The translations under genes were made by a program, and so were the position numbers. Positions 59,941 through 64,000 of a DNA stretch of 64,000 bases are shown here, one piece after another. Under the pieces are notes generated by a model, which made no database searches, had not been told where the DNA came from, and saw nothing but the letters and a program-made list of their open reading frames with translations. The stretch spans positions 1 through 64,000 of the forward strand of contig NZ_ARQM01000002.1 in assembly GCF_000385135.1 (NCBI RefSeq), read 5' to 3'. The DNA is from Promicromonospora sukumoe 327MFSha3.1 (GTDB taxonomy: Bacteria > Actinomycetota > Actinomycetes > Actinomycetales > Cellulomonadaceae). Each line of letters starts with the position of its first letter. Position 1 is the first letter of the stretch.

Positions 59941-59999
59941 CGGCGGTCGTGAGGCGCGCCGGCGGACGCCGTCCGACCCTCCGGGGGAAGACGCACTCA

Positions 60000-60052
60000 G
60001 ACGAGGGGGTAACGCTGAGCGAGCATTGCTCGCTCAGCGTTACCCCCTCGTC
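60000..60052. terminator. Long perfect palindrome between convergent genes (25-bp arms)
   Basis: Arms 60000-60024 and 60028-60052 are exact inverted copies (ends GACGAGGGGG/CCCCCTCGTC) with loop ATT. It separates the SURF1 gene (+) from the ABC-F gene (-). Confidence 0.65.
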
Positions 60053-60094
60053 CGCGCAACCGTCTCCCGGAGCCTCTCCGGGCGTGTGCCTGGC

Positions 60095-61693
60095 TCAGGC
60101 CAGGGAGACGAGCTCCTGGTAGCTGTCGTTCCAGAGGTCCTCGTCGCCGTCGGGCAGCAGGAGCACGCGCTCGGGCTCCAGCGCCTCGACCGCGCCGTCG
60201 TCGTGGGTCACCATGACGACCGCGCCCTCGTACGTCTTGAGCGCCCCGAGGATCTCGGCGCGGGACGCCGGGTCGAGGTTGTTGGTGGGCTCGTCGAGGA
60301 GCAGCACGTTGGCGCCCGAGACGACGATCGTCGCCAGAGCGAGCCGCGTCTTCTCACCGCCGGACAGCACGTGCGCCGGCTTCTCGGCGTCGTCCCCGCT
60401 GAACAGGAACGAGCCGAGCACCGAGCGCACCTGGGTGTCGGTGAGGTCGGGCGCGGCGTGCCGCAGGTTCTCCACGACGGTCGCGTCCATGTCGAGCGTG
60501 TCGTGCTCCTGGGCGTAGTAGCCGAGCTTGAGGCCGTGGCCGGGCTCGACCTCGCCGGTGTCCGGGGCCTCGACGCCCGCGAGGATGCGCAGCAGCGTCG
60601 TCTTGCCCGCACCGTTGAAGCCGAGGATCACGACGCGCGACCCGCGGTCGATCGCCAGGTCGACCCCGGCGAACACCTCCTGCGACCCGTACGCCTTGGA
60701 CAGCCCGCTCGCGGTCAGCGGCGTGCGCCCGCAGGGCGCCGGCGTCGGGAAGCGGAGCTTGGCCACGCGGTCGGCGGCGCGCTCGTTCTCCAGGCCGCCG
60801 AGCATCTTCTCGGCGCGCTTGATCATGTTCTGGGCGGCGGTCGCCTTGGTCGCCTTGGCGCGCATCTTCTCGGCCTGGGCGAGCAGGGTGCCGGCCTTCT
60901 TCTCCGCGTTCGCCCGCTCGCGCCGACGACGCCGCTCGTCCGTCTCGCGCTGCTCCAGGTACGTGTCCCAGCCCATGTTGTACTGGTCGAGCTCGCCCCG
61001 GTTCGCGTCCAGGTGGAACACCTTGTTCACGGTGGCACGCAGCAGGTCGACGTCGTGGCTGATCACGATGAACCCGCCGTTGTACGCCTTGAGGTAGTCG
61101 CGCAGCCAGATGATCGAGTCGGCGTCGAGGTGGTTGGTGGGCTCGTCCAGCAGCAGCGTCTCGACGCCGCTGAACAGGATGCGCGCGAGCTCGATGCGGC
61201 GGCGCTGACCGCCCGAGAGGGTGCTCAGCGGCTGGCCCAGCACGCGCTCGTCCAGGCCGAGGTTCGCCGTGATGATCTGTGCCTCGGACTCGGCGGCGTA
61301 CCCGCCGGCGGCGAGGAACCGCGCCTCCAGCTTGGGGTAGCGCTCCAGCGCCGCGGCCTGCGTGTCCGGGTCGGCCGACGCCATCTCGCCCTCGGTCGCG
61401 CGCATCTGCGCGATCACGCGGTCGAGGTTGCGCGCGGAGAGCACGCGGTCCATCGCCACGACCTCGAGGTCGCCCGTGCGCGGGTCCTGCGGCAGGTAGC
61501 CGATGTCCGTGCCGCGCACGATCTGGCCGCCCGTGGGCTGGGTCTCCCCCGCGAGGGTCTTGGTCAGCGTGGTCTTGCCGGCGCCGTTACGGCCCACGAG
61601 GCCGATCCGGTCGCCCGAGGCGACCCGGAAGGTGGCCTCGCTCAGCAGCACGCGCGCGCCGACGCGCAGCTCGACGCCATGGGCAGTGATCAC
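60095..61693 (-). CDS. ABC-F family ATPase (ribosome-associated type)
   Basis: Soluble tandem ATPase of 532 residues. The first domain has GRNGAGKTTLTKTL, LSGGQRRRIELARIL and LLLDEPTNHLD. The charged linker between the domains (LEQRETDERRRRRERANAEKKAG) is typical of ABC-F. The second domain has GFNGAGKTTLLRIL, LSGGEKTRLALAT and LLLDEPTNNLD. Relatives act on the ribosome (EttA-type translation factors or antibiotic-protection proteins). GTG 61693 has GAGGA upstream. Confidence 0.93.
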   Translation of the reverse strand: MITAHGVELRVGARVLLSEATFRVASGDRIGLVGRNGAGKTTLTKTLAGETQPTGGQIVRGTDIGYLPQDPRTGDLEVVAMDRVLSARNLDRVIAQMRATEGEMASADPDTQAAALERYPKLEARFLAAGGYAAESEAQIITANLGLDERVLGQPLSTLSGGQRRRIELARILFSGVETLLLDEPTNHLDADSIIWLRDYLKAYNGGFIVISHDVDLLRATVNKVFHLDANRGELDQYNMGWDTYLEQRETDERRRRRERANAEKKAGTLLAQAEKMRAKATKATAAQNMIKRAEKMLGGLENERAADRVAKLRFPTPAPCGRTPLTASGLSKAYGSQEVFAGVDLAIDRGSRVVILGFNGAGKTTLLRILAGVEAPDTGEVEPGHGLKLGYYAQEHDTLDMDATVVENLRHAAPDLTDTQVRSVLGSFLFSGDDAEKPAHVLSGGEKTRLALATIVVSGANVLLLDEPTNNLDPASRAEILGALKTYEGAVVMVTHDDGAVEALEPERVLLLPDGDEDLWNDSYQELVSLA

Positions 61694-61812
61694 GCAGGTG
61701 TTCCTCACGGTCAGGGGGTGGTCGTACGACAGAGATCGGCCCACGGCGGCGGGGGCCGGTCCAGTCTAGGGGGTGCGGGTCCGGCATCGGGCGGGTCGCG
61801 ACGAATGTCACC

Positions 61813-63018
61813 ATGGGGCCCATGCCCTCTTCACGCGCCGACGCCGCCGGGTGGCAGCCCGGCGACGTCCGCGAGGCGGCCGGCGGGCTGTTCGCCCTGG
61901 CCCTCGCCACGTTCGTCGCCGTCACCACCGAGCTGGTCCCGGTGGGCCTGCTCCCGCTGATCAGCGACGACCTCGCCGTCTCGGAGTCCGTCGCGGGCCT
62001 CCTGGTCACGGCGTACGCGTTCATGGTGGCGGCGCTCGCCCTGCCGCTGACGTCCGCGACGCGGAGGCTGCCCCGCAAGACGCTGCTGCTCGGCACCCTG
62101 GCCGTCTACACGGCGAGCAACGTGATCGTCGCGCTGGCCCCCACCTTCGCCGTCGTCGCCGCGGCCCGTGCGCTGGGCGGGGCCGCCCACGCCGTCTTCT
62201 TCTCCGTGAGCATCGGGTACGCCTCGCGGCTGGTGCGCCCGCACCTGGCCGGGCGGGCGCTGGCGCTCGTCACGCTGGGCGCGTCGGCCGGGTTCATCCT
62301 CGGCGTCCCGCTGTCGACGTCGCTGGGCACCGCCGTCGGCTGGCGCAACGCGTTCCTCGTGCTCACGGGCGTGTGCGTCGTCGCGACCGTGCTCACGGCC
62401 CTGCTGCTGCCGTCCGTCCCGGGCGGCGGCGCTCCCCCGGACGACGCCGCCCGCGGCGCCCGGCGGACCGCGCTCGCGCAGGTCAGCGTGGCGAACGCCC
62501 TGGCCTACCTGGGGCACTTCACGGTCTACACCTACGTCTCGGTGCTGCTCCTGGCCGCCGGGCTGGCCACCGCGGCGCTCGGCCCGGCCCTGCTGCTGAT
62601 CGGCGCGCTGGGGCTGATCGGGGCGGCCTACGCGGCCGCGCGGCTCGACGTGCGGCCCCGGCAGACCACGGTCGTCACGCTGTCGGTCGTCGCGGGCGGC
62701 GTCCTCGTCCTGGGCGTCCTGTTCCCGGCGACCGTGGGCACGCTCGCCGCGGCAGCCGTGTGGAGCATCGGCTTCGGCGCCGTCGCCGCCGTCTTCCAGA
62801 CCGCGGCGATCCGCACGCGCGGCGCCTCGCCCGACGTCGTCGGCGCCCTGGTCAACGCCACCGCGAACATCGGCATCGGCGGCGGCGCGGCCCTCGGGGC
62901 GCTCGTGCTCGGCGTCGGCGGCGCCGCCGCGCTGCCCTGGACGGGCGCGGTGCTCGTCGTGGCCGCGCTCGTCGTGGTGCTCGTGGCGCGGCGGGCGTTC
63001 CCGGCCGGCGCCGGGTGA
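61813..63018 (+). CDS. MFS exporter, DHA1 family
   Basis: Proton-driven exporter of 401 residues with 12 membrane segments. The start of the first segment is LFALALATFVAVTTELVPVGLLPLISDDL, close to sugar/arabinose efflux (SotB/AraJ) and chloramphenicol-type exporters. The motif-A loop reads SATRRLPRKTLLLG. Substrate not predictable. ATG 61813 or the ATG three codons on. Confidence 0.9.
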   Translation: MGPMPSSRADAAGWQPGDVREAAGGLFALALATFVAVTTELVPVGLLPLISDDLAVSESVAGLLVTAYAFMVAALALPLTSATRRLPRKTLLLGTLAVYTASNVIVALAPTFAVVAAARALGGAAHAVFFSVSIGYASRLVRPHLAGRALALVTLGASAGFILGVPLSTSLGTAVGWRNAFLVLTGVCVVATVLTALLLPSVPGGGAPPDDAARGARRTALAQVSVANALAYLGHFTVYTYVSVLLLAAGLATAALGPALLLIGALGLIGAAYAAARLDVRPRQTTVVTLSVVAGGVLVLGVLFPATVGTLAAAAVWSIGFGAVAAVFQTAAIRTRGASPDVVGALVNATANIGIGGGAALGALVLGVGGAAALPWTGAVLVVAALVVVLVARRAFPAGAG

Positions 63019-63072
63019 TCACTTCACCGGCAGAACGCGCGCACATGGCAACGCGGACGTAACGTCCGCCCC

Positions 63073-63729
63073 ATGGGCCCTGAGACGACCAGCGTTCCAG
63101 TCACCGTCGCCGACGCGCTGCCGCACCTGCGCGCAGGCCGGCTGACGGGCGGTGACGACCTCACGAGCAACCGGCCGGCGAAGCACCTGATCGACCGGCG
63201 GCGCACGTATTTCCGGCAGCATGCGGCGGCCGTGCTGCGCGGCCGGCTGACCGGCAGCCCCGACCAGTACCACCGCGGGATGCGGCACCGGATCACCGGC
63301 GCCCGCGCCGCCGCGGGCGAGCTCTGGGAGCTCGCCGCCCGGCGCCCCACCTGGCGCGTCCTCCAGTCCGTCCAGTCCGACGGCGGTGCCCTGGAGCTCG
63401 ACCAGCTCGTGCTCGGGCCGGGCGGCGTGTTCACGATCCACACGATCTACCGCCCCACGCACGACGTCACCGCCGAGGCCGCGTGGAACGAGGCCCGCCG
63501 CACCCAGGAGATCCTGGGCGCGGCCACGCGCGTGCCGATCACCGTGCAGCCCGTGATCGTGTTCGTCCGCACCAAGGAGCCCCGCGTCGAGGGCTCGCGC
63601 GAGGGCGTCGAGGTGCTCACGACGCGCGAGCTCGTGCCGTGGCTCGAGCGCCGCAGGCCGGTGCTCACGGACCGCGAGCTGGAGATCGTCCACCTCGCGG
63701 CCCGCGACCGGCGCACCTGGGTGCGCTGA
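63073..63729 (+). CDS. NERD-domain protein
   Basis: The 218-residue protein has a central NERD (nuclease-related) domain: AAGELWELAARRPTWRVLQSV, LDQLVLGPGGVFTIHTIY, TVQPVIVFVRTKEPR and a C-terminal helix with ELEIVHLAARDR. The usual nuclease lysine pattern is not clearly present, so nuclease activity is uncertain. ATG 63073 is used. Confidence 0.78.
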   Translation: MGPETTSVPVTVADALPHLRAGRLTGGDDLTSNRPAKHLIDRRRTYFRQHAAAVLRGRLTGSPDQYHRGMRHRITGARAAAGELWELAARRPTWRVLQSVQSDGGALELDQLVLGPGGVFTIHTIYRPTHDVTAEAAWNEARRTQEILGAATRVPITVQPVIVFVRTKEPRVEGSREGVEVLTTRELVPWLERRRPVLTDRELEIVHLAARDRRTWVR

Positions 63730-63733
63730 GCAG

Positions 63734-64000
63734 TCAGAGCGCCACGCGCGGCACCCGACGCCGGGCCGCCTCCGCGAGCCGGTCGCCCAGCTCCGCGAAC
63801 GGCACCGAGGCCTTGGCGCCCGACGCCGGGTCGGTCACCGCGAGCTCGCCCGACGCCGCCTCCCGCGTGCCGAGCACGCCCAGCAGCGCGTCGCGCCGCT
63901 GCCGGGCCAACCGGATCCGGTTGCCGAGCGACCCGTCGCGCTCGACGCGGACGCGCAGGCCGCGGGACCGCAGGTCCGCGGCGAGCTCGTCGACGGCGGC
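63734..64000 (-). CDS. 3' end of a class II aminoacyl-tRNA-synthetase-like gene (partial)
   Basis: Only the last 88 residues are in the window, and the frame is open to base 64000. The segment ELAADLRSRGLRVRVERDGSLGNRIRLARQRR, then LLGVLGTREAASGELAVTDP, resembles the anticodon-binding domain of class II synthetases such as ThrRS. The rest of the protein is not visible, so it could also be a paralogue. Its stop is five bases from the convergent NERD gene. Confidence 0.5.
   Translation of the reverse strand, partial: AAVDELAADLRSRGLRVRVERDGSLGNRIRLARQRRDALLGVLGTREAASGELAVTDPASGAKASVPFAELGDRLAEAARRRVPRVAL

Noticed and set aside
1-64000. CRISPR array, tRNA or rRNA genes, prophage
   Set aside because: No regularly spaced repeats, no cloverleaf or rRNA-like conserved stretches, and no phage structural genes were recognised by eye. 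A tRNAscan or Infernal run could still reveal a small RNA.

Overview
The window is very GC-rich chromosomal DNA from a Gram-positive actinobacterium. Many genes start with GTG, neighbouring genes often overlap by ATGA or GTGA, and the SOS and iron-regulator boxes are of the actinobacterial type. An imuA'-imuB-dnaE2 mutasome, a DinB2-type polymerase, paired fabG-fabI, divergent glgA/glgC, a DUF3099 protein and SURF1 all agree. A palindrome coding for STSSTSGGALVEPVETS, common in Micrococcales proteins, suggests Micrococcales (Cellulomonas/Cellulosimicrobium/Isoptericola neighbourhood). This placement is inference.

Layout. 1-1108: a complete IS481-family element inserted into a CTAG that contains the dnaE2 stop codon. 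1110-7576: SOS-controlled operon imuA-imuB-dnaE2. 7653-25500: a large acyl-CoA catabolic region. It has a five-gene operon (acyl-CoA dehydrogenase, thiolase, alcohol dehydrogenase, FabG-like, MaoC), a divergent thioesterase, and an eight-gene operon (livG-F-H-M-K, ACAD11-type kinase, ACAD11-type dehydrogenase, acyl-CoA synthetase). A further operon holds two SDRs, a quinone-oxidoreductase-like protein and a TetR regulator. Two different palindromic operators, two copies each, tie these to two TetR-type regulators. The kinase/dehydrogenase pair resembles the known route for 4-hydroxy acids, so I propose a gamma-lactone or 4-hydroxyacid regulon.

25532-35789: small operons including a PEBP protein, a YbaK deacylase, a two-gene solute-binding plus VWA module without a permease, an iron-regulated siderophore-interacting flavoprotein, an MHYT membrane sensor, a TrmH methyltransferase, a DinB2-type polymerase with a leucine at the steric gate, and a small sigma factor. 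35764-43875: two unusual membrane proteins, a NarL-type two-component system, a YchJ protein, and an XRE/MmyB-type regulator divergent from an SDR with a perfect operator between them.

43993-64000: a TetR-controlled heterodimeric ABC exporter, an SPFH/NfeD pair, an orphan ABC ATPase, glgA/glgC, serB, the fabG-fabI-sixA cluster, DUF3099-SURF1, an ABC-F protein, an MFS exporter, a NERD protein and the 3' end of a class II aminoacyl-tRNA-synthetase-like gene.

The most unusual structural feature is a set of four long, mismatch-free intergenic palindromes (arms 25-31 bp) at 43904, 54964, 55755 and 60000. Their sequences are unrelated to each other, and all sit at gene 3' ends. No tRNA, rRNA or CRISPR array was recognised.
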